Positions 51,259-60,351 of a stretch of 64,000 bases of DNA are shown in pieces. The DNA comes from Alphaproteobacteria bacterium (GTDB lineage: Bacteria > Planctomycetota > Phycisphaerae > UBA1845): positions 1 to 64,000 of the forward strand of contig JANQQE010000014.1 in assembly GCA_028285105.1 (NCBI GenBank). The letters are read 5' to 3'. Below the pieces are notes generated by a model. That model saw only the letters and a program-made list of their open reading frames with translations. It did not search any database and was not told the origin of the DNA. Position 1 is the first letter of the stretch. Each line of letters begins with the position of its first letter. Made by a program: the position numbers and the translations under genes.

Positions 51259-54129
51259 TTAGTTGGCGACGATGTTGACAAGCCGGCCCTTAATGGCGAT
51301 GACTTTACGCACCGTCTTGCCTTCGATGAGCGCCTGCACGCTCGGTTCAGCCAGTGCCAATTCTTCTAACGCCTTTCCATCGGCGTCGGCTGGCACCTGA
51401 ATGCGCGTCTTCACCTTACCCAATAATTGCACCGCGATCTCGACGGTATCGTCCTTCGCCAGCGACTCGTCATATATCGGCCAATCTTGTTTCGAAACGC
51501 TGCCTTGATGCCCCAACCGCGACCAAAGTTCCTCTGCAATGTGCGGTGTGAACGGCGCGACCACCAGCACGAATTTCTCGAGCACGTCGCGCGATCGTTT
51601 TTCCAGCGGTGTCATGAAGTTAACGAACTCGAACAGTTGCCCGATGGCTGTGTTGAACTTGAATGCGTCGATATCTTCGCCGACCTTCTTGATCGTTTTG
51701 TGCAGCAAACGCAGCGTTTCTTCGTCGGCTTGCTCGCTGGTCATCTGCGGTGACAACTCGCCCGTATCCTGATCGACGTACAATCGCCAGATGCGATTGA
51801 GCAGTTTATACACGCCAGGAACGTCGCGCGTGTTCCACGGTTTCGACGCCTCAAGCGGGCCCATGAACATCTCGTAACATCGAAACGCATCAGCCCCAAA
51901 CTGTTCGATGATCTCGTCGGGATTCACCACGTTACGGCGGCCTTTGCTCATCTTGGTGACAATCTGTGTCAGTGGTTCGCCGTCATCTTTGCGAAAAAAC
52001 GCACCGTCGCGTTCCTCAACATCGTCGAGAATCACGTTCACCCCGCGCGAATCTTCATACGCAAACGCCTGGATCATGCCCTGGTTAATCAAGTTCTGAA
52101 ACGGTTCAGCCGTCTTGACCTCGCCATAGTCGAACAGAAGCTTGTGCCAGAAGCGGGCATAAAGCAGATGCAACACCGCATGCTCTGCACCGCCGACGTA
52201 CGTATCGACCGGCATCCAATAGTCTTCCGACTCGCGGCTACAGAAGCGATCGGCATTTTGTGGATCGAGGAAACGCAGGTAATACCAACACGATCCTGCC
52301 CATTGCGGCATGGTGTTCAGGTCGCGCAAGTACTGCACGCCCTCGCGATCAACCGTCTTCCATTCGGTGGCTCGACTCAGCGGCGGTTCGGGCAGATGGT
52401 CTTCATCGTGCGAAATCGTCGGTTTGTATTCTTCGACTTCCGGTAGTTCGACGGGCAACTCATCTTCAGGGACCGGGACCATCTCTCCGTCGGGGCTGTG
52501 CAAAATTGGAAACGGTTCGCCCCAATAGCGTTGCCGCGTGAAGATCCAATCGCGGAGTTTGTAATTGACCGCACCGCGCCCTTGTCCGGTCGATTCAAGG
52601 TACTCGATGATCTTGGTTTTAGCAGATGCGATTTCGAGACCGTCGAGCATGCCGCTGTTGATCGCCAGCCCCTCACCGACGTACGCTTCGCCCTTGAAAT
52701 CGTCGGCCGGCTGAACAGTTCGGATGATCGGCAGTTTGAACTTGGTCGCAAAATCCCAATCGCGTTGGTCCTGACCGGGGACGGCCATGATCGCTCCGGT
52801 GCCATATCCCATCAGCACATAGTCAGCCACCCAGATCGGAATCTTCTCGCCATTGACCGGGTTGAACGCATACGCCCCGGTGAATACGCCGCTCTTGGTT
52901 TTGGTGTCTGCCGTCCGATCGAGATCGCTTTTGTTGATTGATGCTGTCACGTACGTCTCAACGGCATCGCGCTGGTCGGATGTTGTGATGCGTTTGACGA
53001 GGACATGTTCCGGCGCAAGCACCATGTACGTCGCGCCAAAAAGCGTGTCGGGTCGCGTCGTATAGACCCGAATGACCGAATCGTCTGCCACCCTTCCAAA
53101 ACCAGATGTCGCCCGAGCGGTTTGCCAGTTTGGAAAGTCATTGATCGCCGGCGCATCCGCATCGCCGGACGCAATTGGAAAATCGACTTCCGCACCGGTG
53201 CTACGTCCGATCCAGTTGTGCTGCATGAGCTTGATCGCTTCCGGCCAATCGACGAGTTCCAAATCGTCGATGAGGCGTTCGGCATACGCAGTAATTCGCA
53301 GCATCCATTGTCGCAACGGACGTCGAAACACGGGATGGTTGCCGCGATCGCTGCGACCTTCGTTGGTTACCTCTTCGTTGGCCAGCACTGTACCGAGTGC
53401 CGGACACCAGTTGACCGGAACCTCATCGACGAATGCCAGGCGACATTGATCGATGGCGCGTTTGCGGGAACCGTCATCGAGCGACGACCAGCGCGAATTC
53501 GATGCGTCAGGTTCGTAAACGATTTCGCCACACTCGTCGATGTCGAGCTTTCCGCGATCAAGCGCTTCGATCAATTCTGATATCGAGCGGGCTTTACCGG
53601 AAGTTATTCGCCCGCTCGGGTCGGTCCATTCGCAGCTTGCATCAAACCAACTGTCGAACATTCGCAGGAAGATCCACTGCGTCCACTTGTAATAGTCGGG
53701 CGTACACGTCGCTAGTTCACGGTCCCAGTCGTAGCTAAACCCGAACATCTTCAATTGCCGCCGCATGTTGGCGATGTTCTTTTCGGTGGTGATTGCCGGA
53801 TGCACGCCGGTTTCGATCGCGTATTGTTCTGCCGGCAGACCGAATGCGTCGTAGCCCATCGGGTGCAGAACGTTGTAGCCCTGCATGCGGCTGAAGCGCG
53901 CGTAAATGTCCGTCGCACAATACCCCAGCGGATGACCCACATGCAGACCCGCCCCACTCGGATACGGGAACATATCGAGGATGTAGCGCTTCGGCTTGGA
54001 AGCATCGAACTCTTTATCGCCGGGGTTCGGCTGACGGTAGGTCTTGTGCTCTTCCCAGTAGGCCTGCCACTTGGGTTCGATGGTCGCGGGGTCGTATGCC
54101 GCCACCGTTTGGTCCGTCGTCTTTTGCAT
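51259..54129 (-). CDS. leuS: leucyl-tRNA synthetase
   Basis: A 956-residue class Ia synthetase charging tRNA-Leu. Seen: the N-terminal PKWQAYWEEHKTY, MFPYPSGAGLHVGHPLGY (HIGH motif HVGHP), the FGLPAEQYA stretch, the editing domain (YTTRPDTLFGATYMV), and a KMSKS variant KMSKGRRN near residue 680. The C-terminal anticodon-binding domain and VTDAD-like end are also present. ATG 54129 (MQKTTDQTV) is chosen; the frame stays open upstream. It seems single-copy and normal for bacteria, though KMSKG in place of KMSKS deserves note. Confidence 0.97.
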   Translation of the reverse strand: MQKTTDQTVAAYDPATIEPKWQAYWEEHKTYRQPNPGDKEFDASKPKRYILDMFPYPSGAGLHVGHPLGYCATDIYARFSRMQGYNVLHPMGYDAFGLPAEQYAIETGVHPAITTEKNIANMRRQLKMFGFSYDWDRELATCTPDYYKWTQWIFLRMFDSWFDASCEWTDPSGRITSGKARSISELIEALDRGKLDIDECGEIVYEPDASNSRWSSLDDGSRKRAIDQCRLAFVDEVPVNWCPALGTVLANEEVTNEGRSDRGNHPVFRRPLRQWMLRITAYAERLIDDLELVDWPEAIKLMQHNWIGRSTGAEVDFPIASGDADAPAINDFPNWQTARATSGFGRVADDSVIRVYTTRPDTLFGATYMVLAPEHVLVKRITTSDQRDAVETYVTASINKSDLDRTADTKTKSGVFTGAYAFNPVNGEKIPIWVADYVLMGYGTGAIMAVPGQDQRDWDFATKFKLPIIRTVQPADDFKGEAYVGEGLAINSGMLDGLEIASAKTKIIEYLESTGQGRGAVNYKLRDWIFTRQRYWGEPFPILHSPDGEMVPVPEDELPVELPEVEEYKPTISHDEDHLPEPPLSRATEWKTVDREGVQYLRDLNTMPQWAGSCWYYLRFLDPQNADRFCSRESEDYWMPVDTYVGGAEHAVLHLLYARFWHKLLFDYGEVKTAEPFQNLINQGMIQAFAYEDSRGVNVILDDVEERDGAFFRKDDGEPLTQIVTKMSKGRRNVVNPDEIIEQFGADAFRCYEMFMGPLEASKPWNTRDVPGVYKLLNRIWRLYVDQDTGELSPQMTSEQADEETLRLLHKTIKKVGEDIDAFKFNTAIGQLFEFVNFMTPLEKRSRDVLEKFVLVVAPFTPHIAEELWSRLGHQGSVSKQDWPIYDESLAKDDTVEIAVQLLGKVKTRIQVPADADGKALEELALAEPSVQALIEGKTVRKVIAIKGRLVNIVAN

Positions 54130-54364
54130 GTTGCACCGCAGAAACAAGGGTCTCGCGACACCGGGCATCGCCAATTCGGTCGCGATTGAAAATGGAGTGG
54201 AGAAGTCTATCTGACGCAGAATTGATTCACAACAATGCCAGCCAGACTTGGCCAACAAATCGGTGCCCCATCCTTAAGCGCGGCGGAGGGGTGGAGGACT
54301 GACCATTGCCCGATTTTTTTGAGAATAGAGTCAACGTAAACGGAGAACCGCAACTGTACTTCAG

Positions 54365-54388
54365 TCCCCCATCCTGAAAGGACGGGGC
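54365..54388 (-). terminator. terminator-like hairpin
   Basis: CCCC-TCCT pairs with AGGA-GGGG (54366-54387) around GAA with a small internal loop. It lies just past the HEAT-repeat gene (minus strand), about 240 bases before leuS. No U-tract is obvious. Similar hairpins occur at ends of IS200/IS605 elements, but no transposase is near. Confidence 0.35.
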
Positions 54389-54418
54389 ACTCGTTTGCAG
54401 ATCATCAAGTCAATCAGC

Positions 54419-56656
54419 CTACCCGTTGTGCTGATTGCGGATGATTTCGCTGGCTTCGTTGACTTCGAGATTCAGTGCGCCGAGCGCCTGGCTTGCTGCC
54501 GTGCGAAGCGTCAAGTCCGAGTTGTCTGCCGCCTGCTTCACGAGCCTTTGAATCTGATCGGATTCGAGATCGTTGCTCTGATGCTTGGCCGATTCTGCCA
54601 GGGCGTTGAACATCTCGACGCGAACTGCGGGTGAGTTCTCGGCATCGAGCGCAGTTTCGCAGATGGCCTTCTGACCATTCGCCGACGACGTCAGCGCCAG
54701 CACCTGCGCCGCGCGAATGCGAAGTGCTTCCTCCTCTTCAGCCAATGCACCGATCAATGCCGGGATGGCCGGGCGAATGTCGATGACCGTCCGGCCGTCG
54801 ATCGCCACCAACCGAAGTGCATCTGCAGCCCGAAGCGCCAGCGAAGCATCCTGCGGGCCGCCCATCGCCGAACCGTTGTCTGCCAGCATGTCGTCAATCT
54901 TCTTGAGAATTTCCGGCGAACTGGCATTGGCTTCAATCGTTTCCACCATCTCGCGACCGACGGCTGCTTCCTGCGCGCGATACTCTTCATTGGGATGCGA
55001 CAGAATCACGATCGGCGTGCGGGCAAATCGGTACTCGCGGCGAATCATGTCGACGGCTTCAGTCAATTTCGGCGAGGTCATGTTCGTTGACAAGACGATC
55101 CCCGCGATGAATTGAAACTCGCGACGCGCACGATTGAGCGAAGCGGCAAGGTTCGACTCGGCTGCAACATCTGCGCCACCGCTGCGAAATTCGCCCGCCA
55201 ACCGATTCAGGTTTCCAGAATCCGAATCGACCAGCGCGATCTGCGTGGTACCGCCCAATCGAAGCGCTTCGGCCAATGTGGGACCAATCAAATCAGAACC
55301 GGTGAACGGCGCCTTCGGAAGCGCCCGCGCAAGTGCGATCGCCGCCTTGATGCGAACTTCGGCATCGGGGAATCGCAGCGACTGAACCAGCGGTTGTTTG
55401 TAATCTTCCGTACCGATCAGCGAAGTAGAGCCAGCCACCTCATCGAGCGCGGCGATCGCGCCCAGAGCGACGCTTTTGTCGTTGTCCGCAACGGCTCGGC
55501 CCAACACCAAGTGACAGTACATCGGGCCAGCCGCTTGCGAGAAGTACAGGCTTCGCGGGAAATCTTCACCGCGGGTTGGGTCGGCATCGCTGCCGGCGTC
55601 GGCTTCGGCGCTTTCCACGTCCATGCCCAAACGGGCTTCGCGACGAATGTTGGCCGCCAACCAAAGCGAGATCGCCAGACGGTTGTCCGGATCGACGATC
55701 AACGCCTCTTCGCACGCCCGCATCGCCATCACCGAACCGAAGATTTCCGTTGGGACTTTCTTTGAAACCAGCGTTCCGTCGTCGAGGTACCAGACGTTCG
55801 CCAACGGTACGCGCGGGTCGGCTTTGACCGATCCTTCTTCGTTGTAGTAGTCGTTGGCCAGTCGAACAAACGCATCGGCGATGCTGGCCATCTGCGAGCG
55901 GTCGGAAGTACGCTCGATTTTTTGCAGCGCATCAAGCGTGTTTTGTCGGGTTTCGGGAAGGGTATCCGATGCGTCGAGGGTCTTAAGCAGATACGGTGTG
56001 GCCTGCGGATAACCAAGCTCGCCTAACGCCCACGCCACGTTGCGACGGATGTTCGGATCGCTGTCGCTCAGCGCCATCACCAACGGTCCGACACCATCGC
56101 GACCAAGCTTGGGCAGAGCGCGAACGATACGCGGCCAGGACGATTCTTTCGAGACGTCTTTCAGCGCTGCCATCATCTCGGGAACAGCGTACTCACCGGA
56201 CTCGCGCAAACGCGAGATGGCATTGTATTCCATCTGCGGCGTACCCGAGAGGTTGTCGATGTTGTTGATGATTCGCGATTCATCCTGACGTTCGCGGAAC
56301 TCGCCTTCGCGGATGAGGTCGAGGATTTTCTGCGCGGTGTCGCGCATCGAGGTGTGACGAATCAATGTTAATAGCGTCGGGATGCTTTCGGTGTCGGCAT
56401 CGGACAGTTTCATCAACTGCACCGGATCGACGTTTTCGTCCGATAGAAGTTTGCTGGCGTTGGCTTCGGCTTCGGCGAACTTTCCGATGCGGGCGTAATG
56501 GAGAAAGTCGCTGTAGAGTCGCGCCATTTCTTCCGACGCATCAGCCCCGTCTTCACCAAGTGCCATCGTCGTGGGAAGTACCAGCATCGCCACGCAAACG
56601 AATGTCCGAAGCATTCGAACGGCGAAAGGTGAGCGAACGTTGAACAATGAGGCCAT
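54419..56656 (-). CDS. secreted HEAT-repeat protein
   Basis: A 745-residue exported alpha-solenoid. ATG 56656 has GGAGAA 7 bases upstream; a signal peptide follows (MLRTFVCVAMLVLPTTMALG-ED). HEAT repeats are clear at about 130-240 (GDSDPNIRRNVAWALGELGYPQATPYLL-like) and 600-745 (EEEALRIRAAQVLAL, SDLTLRTAASQALGAL). The centre (about 440-580) has alternating hydrophobic strands of a response-regulator-like type (ALVDSDSGNLN..., TPIVILSHPNEEYRAQEAA), suggesting a degenerate receiver domain without the usual acid triad. So it may sense or scaffold other envelope proteins. No catalytic motif is seen. Confidence 0.78.
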   Translation of the reverse strand: MASLFNVRSPFAVRMLRTFVCVAMLVLPTTMALGEDGADASEEMARLYSDFLHYARIGKFAEAEANASKLLSDENVDPVQLMKLSDADTESIPTLLTLIRHTSMRDTAQKILDLIREGEFRERQDESRIINNIDNLSGTPQMEYNAISRLRESGEYAVPEMMAALKDVSKESSWPRIVRALPKLGRDGVGPLVMALSDSDPNIRRNVAWALGELGYPQATPYLLKTLDASDTLPETRQNTLDALQKIERTSDRSQMASIADAFVRLANDYYNEEGSVKADPRVPLANVWYLDDGTLVSKKVPTEIFGSVMAMRACEEALIVDPDNRLAISLWLAANIRREARLGMDVESAEADAGSDADPTRGEDFPRSLYFSQAAGPMYCHLVLGRAVADNDKSVALGAIAALDEVAGSTSLIGTEDYKQPLVQSLRFPDAEVRIKAAIALARALPKAPFTGSDLIGPTLAEALRLGGTTQIALVDSDSGNLNRLAGEFRSGGADVAAESNLAASLNRARREFQFIAGIVLSTNMTSPKLTEAVDMIRREYRFARTPIVILSHPNEEYRAQEAAVGREMVETIEANASSPEILKKIDDMLADNGSAMGGPQDASLALRAADALRLVAIDGRTVIDIRPAIPALIGALAEEEEALRIRAAQVLALTSSANGQKAICETALDAENSPAVRVEMFNALAESAKHQSNDLESDQIQRLVKQAADNSDLTLRTAASQALGALNLEVNEASEIIRNQHNG

Positions 56657-56989
56657 GACATTCTCCGTCGAATCTTCGGCTCCGTATTTTGTGCGGATAC
56701 CGGGAAGTTTTTTTGCGCGAAGCGGGTCTAACAGCTGGGATACGACGCCAGTCGCCAAGGCGATCGTGCGATTGTGAAAATCACTGCCACAACTCGCCTG
56801 CATTAGAATTCGCGTGCATTGAGCGCTCAGCAGGTTGTGAGTATAAATGCACCGCCGAACGCGTCAATCGACACCTTCGGCGGCACAAGGGTTTATGAGC
56901 GATGCCCGCACCCCGAAAAGCCGTGCTGCACAGGATGAATTGCTGGTGCAATAAAGACCATTCCTGGAGCTCAGATTTGCTGGCATACG
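56657..56989. other. intergenic region, nothing recognised
   Basis: 333 bases between the HEAT-repeat gene and the small lipoprotein gene. Both are on the minus strand, so it should hold the HEAT gene promoter. No clear motif or gene is visible. Confidence 0.3.
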
Positions 56990-57166
56990 TTAGACGTTGT
57001 TAAGCAGCACAACTCCGCCAGCCGCCGTAACTCCCAGCAGAACCGTGTTGATTAGATCAAGGAACGAAACCGGCGCGCAATCCGCACCACATCCCGTCAG
57101 GACTGATACGGCCATCACAGAAAGCACGATCAAAGGTAACCGGCGCTGCGTCATCAGGCGTCTCAT
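56990..57166 (-). CDS. 58-residue lipoprotein
   Basis: A short gene with a perfect GGAGG 6 bases before ATG 57166. The N terminus is basic (MRRLMTQRRL), followed by a hydrophobic core and a lipobox (VSVLTGC) with Cys near residue 26. The mature part is about 33 residues, with a second hydrophobic segment (LGVTAAGGVVLL). So it is probably a small outer- or inner-membrane lipoprotein. Family unknown. It is transcribed away from the polysaccharide export operon. Confidence 0.65.
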   Translation of the reverse strand: MRRLMTQRRLPLIVLSVMAVSVLTGCGADCAPVSFLDLINTVLLGVTAAGGVVLLNNV

Positions 57167-57757
57167 CAAAGACCTCCGTTGAAAATGATTGAATCAGGAT
57201 CGGCCGCAAATTGCTTTGCAAGAGAAGCGTGCGGCGATCAACCAAGAATCGGAGTGTATCTCCCGACCAGTACCGGTCAATCGTCGATTTGGAATCCTCA
57301 AGGTTGAATCGAGTCGGATGAACCCAATGCCCAACGCATCTCCGGATCGTGCGCCATATCCTCGAATCGCTCCAACTGACGCACCGAGAACCCAACAATG
57401 TGGACGATTCGGTGAACGACTGTGAAATCGAATCGAACCAACACCCATCCCAGAACGAACTACTGATAGGCAGAATTTCCCACAACATGTGGGCTTCTAA
57501 GGTGACTCAATTGTCCTAAGCGCCCTAAACTGGACAGGTTACGAATGCCGATAAAAACCGGGCCTGCATATACACGGGGGATGGTCCAGGTGCAGACCGA
57601 TCTCATTTGACAAGGTTGACAAATGGCTCTAACTCTTTATGAATGAAAAAGTTAGATTCGGCTAGAGCCGTTGAAACAAAACGCCTCTTGATCAGCGCAA
57701 ATGTGAGCGAAAGCAAAAAGCCTCGATGGTCCCTTGCGGTGTACGGAAGCCTAGAAA
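57167..57757. other. upstream region of the exopolysaccharide operon
   Basis: 591 bases with no supported gene. Near its right end two overlapping TTGACA boxes (57607-57612 and 57616-57621) precede a TATGAA (57638-57643), 16 bases after the second box, a plausible vegetative promoter about 110 bases before the export gene. Confidence 0.4.
57616..57643 (+). promoter_or_regulatory. putative sigma-70 promoter of the exopolysaccharide operon
   Basis: TTGACA, 16-base spacer, TATGAA (4 of 6 matches). The second TTGACA, 9 bases upstream, overlaps it. Confidence 0.35.
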
Positions 57758-59344
57758 ATGCGAATATGCGACAAATACACAATTTGGGCAATTCTGATGG
57801 CGGTTGTCTCCACTCAGGTAGGCTGCAACAGCTTTTTCAACAGCTGGTTGGATCCAACCCAGATGGGCAATTTTCGGCGCGAAGCCACTTTGGACATCCG
57901 AACATCGCTGAGCATTCAGGACTCACCTTCCGGTATTCCGGGCGCGACTGACCCCACGCCGGAAGACCTCGTCCCTCTTTACGAAGAATACAAATACGCG
58001 CCAGGCGACTCCCTCAGCATCCGCATCTTCGAATTACTGGCAAGCAATACCGAGACGGGGTTCCAAGCCCTGATCGACGACATAGGAACAATCAACGTTC
58101 CGGTGCTTGGACAAATTCGCATTGCCGGATTGACGCGAAACGAAATTATCGAAGAGCTCAAGACGCAACTGATTCAACGTGAGGTCATCCAAGACAGCCC
58201 AGTCATCATTGTCGATCCAGTTGTGCGTCGGGGGATGACATTCGTCTTGTTCGGTGCAACCCCGGGCCCCAATGTCTATCCCGTTCCCAGACCCAATACG
58301 AATTTGCTTGAGGCGATGAATATTGCCGGCGGTTTTCCCGAAACAGCCACCGAGGTCTACATCATACGCAATCCGGGTAGCAGCGCCGCGCAAGAAGCGT
58401 CAGAACGGTTGGAGGCGCGCAAACGCAAAAAGCGTTCACGAAAGTATGCATCGTCGCGCTCGACTCGAAGTCAGCCAACTTTCACTTTCTCTGACGGGAT
58501 CACCGGTGGTCCCGGCGGTTCCCCAACAGCGCAGGATCAGCGCGACGAGTTGATCGAAGCAGCCGCTGGAAAACAAGTGACTGGCAACAACATGTCGCTG
58601 GAGCAACGGGCACCGGGCGATGCTTCGACGCAATCGCGCTGGGTCTTTACGGCTGATCGAAAATGGGTAGAAGTTGACGCGCCTTCAGAAGATACAGGTT
58701 CAGCCACCAATACCTACAACAAGATCAACGACGCAGATCTTGATACGCCGGCCTCTGTTGAAGACAGCGCCGAACCGGCGATCGATTGGGAAAAGCTGGC
58801 GGGCGACGATGCGATCGGGCGCGTGATTCGCGTTGATGCCGAAGCACTTCGAAACGGCGATCCGCGGCAGAATGTGATCGTCCGGGGTGGAGACCAGATT
58901 CGTATTCTCGCCGGTGAAGTCGGTGAATACTACATGATGGGTCAGGTCTCACGGCCCGGTGCCTATTCACTGACGGGGCGTCGCATCACCTTAAAGACTG
59001 CCATTGCGTCGGCTGGCAATCTCGCCCCACTGGCTTGGCCGAACCGCTGCACAGTGTATCGTCGATATGGCGATCGCGAAGAAATGCATCAGGTTAATCT
59101 CGATGCAATATTCGCAGGCAAGGAACAAGACCTGCTGCTGAAGAACAACGATTTGATTCTTGTCGGAACGCATCCAGCCGCTTCGTTTCTGGCTGTGATC
59201 CGCAATGCGTTTCGCCTGACATACGGTTTCGGTTTTGTGTATGACCGCAATTTTGCTGACATCGACAGTTTCGGTGGTCAGCCGAATCCGGCTATTACGC
59301 AAGCGAACGGCTTCGGCAGCCGATTCCCAAATCTCTTCCGATAG
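57758..59344 (+). CDS. polysaccharide export outer-membrane lipoprotein (Wza-like)
   Basis: A 528-residue protein with a lipobox (AVVSTQVGC, Cys near residue 23). The Poly_export domain runs about 75-170 (YKYAPGDSLSIRIFEL, GTINVPVLGQIRIAGLT, VIQDSPVIIVDP), followed by a SLBB-type segment (TFVLFGATPGPNVYPV, LLEAMNIAGGF). A spacer rich in Lys, Arg and Ser (about 215-245) and a long polar insert precede a second SLBB domain (about 375-470, GDQIRILAGEVGEYYMMGQV, RPGAYSLTGRRITL). It forms the outer-membrane pore for exopolysaccharide. GGAAG lies 10 bases before ATG 57758. An exosortase gene follows after 28 bases. Confidence 0.9.
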   Translation: MRICDKYTIWAILMAVVSTQVGCNSFFNSWLDPTQMGNFRREATLDIRTSLSIQDSPSGIPGATDPTPEDLVPLYEEYKYAPGDSLSIRIFELLASNTETGFQALIDDIGTINVPVLGQIRIAGLTRNEIIEELKTQLIQREVIQDSPVIIVDPVVRRGMTFVLFGATPGPNVYPVPRPNTNLLEAMNIAGGFPETATEVYIIRNPGSSAAQEASERLEARKRKKRSRKYASSRSTRSQPTFTFSDGITGGPGGSPTAQDQRDELIEAAAGKQVTGNNMSLEQRAPGDASTQSRWVFTADRKWVEVDAPSEDTGSATNTYNKINDADLDTPASVEDSAEPAIDWEKLAGDDAIGRVIRVDAEALRNGDPRQNVIVRGGDQIRILAGEVGEYYMMGQVSRPGAYSLTGRRITLKTAIASAGNLAPLAWPNRCTVYRRYGDREEMHQVNLDAIFAGKEQDLLLKNNDLILVGTHPAASFLAVIRNAFRLTYGFGFVYDRNFADIDSFGGQPNPAITQANGFGSRFPNLFR

Positions 59345-59372
59345 CGCCAGATGAGAGACCGTCATTTGACCA

Positions 59373-60311
59373 ATGGCAGTAGAGACGATGAGCGACGCAT
59401 CCGCAGGCATTTCAATCGACCCGAAAGCAGTATCAGCAGACATGCGTCCGGGGGTTGTCGCTCTGCAATGCGCGATCCTTGCCAGCCTCATTTATCTGAT
59501 CTTCAACGATCGCATTGCCATCATGATTTTCAAATGGAAGACCGACGGGAATTGGTCGCACGGATGGCTTGTTCCCGTTTTCAGTTTGTACTTCCTGGGC
59601 ATCCATCGGCAACAACTAAGGACAGCCGTTTGCAAGCCGAATTATCTCGGCGCTCTGGTCATTGCTGCAAGCCTGGGCATGTACTATGGGGCCATCGCAT
59701 GGGGCGGATTCGGCTATCCGCAATCGTTAGCGATTATCCCATGCATGTTGGGCATGGTTCTGCTTATCTGGGGCAATCAGGTCTTTCGTGTCGCGTGGTT
59801 TCCAATCTGCTATCTCGTTTTCGCGATCCCGCTTCCGCGCTCGATGTTCTTTCGTCTGACGCTTCCCTTGCGTGAGTTTGCATCGCAGGTATCCGGCTGG
59901 GTGCTTGGACTGCTACCCAAGGTCTACACGAGTATCCAAGGCGTGGTCATCGACTACGAACACGGAACGCAGCGCGGTTCACTCAACGTCGAAGAAGCCT
60001 GCAGCGGTATGCGTTTGATGATGGCTTTTTGCAGCCTCGGTGTCGCGATGGCGTACCTTGGCGATCGTCCGTTATGGCAGCGAATCGTCATGATCCTTTG
60101 CTGTGTACCGATCGCCGTTTTCTGCAACATGATTCGCGTGTTGGTCACTGGAATCGTCCACGTCTACGGACGGGAAGACCTTGCTCAGGGCACCGCCCAC
60201 GGCCTCTTGGGATTGGCGATGTTGCCGATCGCACTCGGGTTGTTTGCCCTGGTTGGATACATCCTCTCAAATCTCGTTGTCGACATCGACGAGGAACCAC
60301 AGACGCAGTAG
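59373..60311 (+). CDS. exosortase (EpsH-type transpeptidase)
   Basis: A 312-residue membrane protein with about eight helices, one member of the exosortase/archaeosortase family. The catalytic triad is present: Cys210 in EEACSGMRLMMAF, Arg255 in FCNMIRVLVTG and His276 in TAHGLLG. Exosortases cleave PEP-CTERM-type tails of secreted proteins and attach them to the surface, usually next to exopolysaccharide genes, as here. The N-terminal sequence NWSHGWLVP is also typical. ATG 59373 is chosen, with ATG 59388 possible. No protein in the window shows a clear PEP-CTERM tail, so its substrates lie elsewhere. Confidence 0.9.
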   Translation: MAVETMSDASAGISIDPKAVSADMRPGVVALQCAILASLIYLIFNDRIAIMIFKWKTDGNWSHGWLVPVFSLYFLGIHRQQLRTAVCKPNYLGALVIAASLGMYYGAIAWGGFGYPQSLAIIPCMLGMVLLIWGNQVFRVAWFPICYLVFAIPLPRSMFFRLTLPLREFASQVSGWVLGLLPKVYTSIQGVVIDYEHGTQRGSLNVEEACSGMRLMMAFCSLGVAMAYLGDRPLWQRIVMILCCVPIAVFCNMIRVLVTGIVHVYGREDLAQGTAHGLLGLAMLPIALGLFALVGYILSNLVVDIDEEPQTQ

Positions 60312-60351
60312 ATCAGTACATGCGCAAACCACTCGTACAAGAGCAATCATC

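Noticed and set aside
57643-57951. Open frame overlapping the start of the polysaccharide export gene
   Set aside because: Wrong frame relative to the clear lipoprotein signal and Poly_export domain; no ribosome site.
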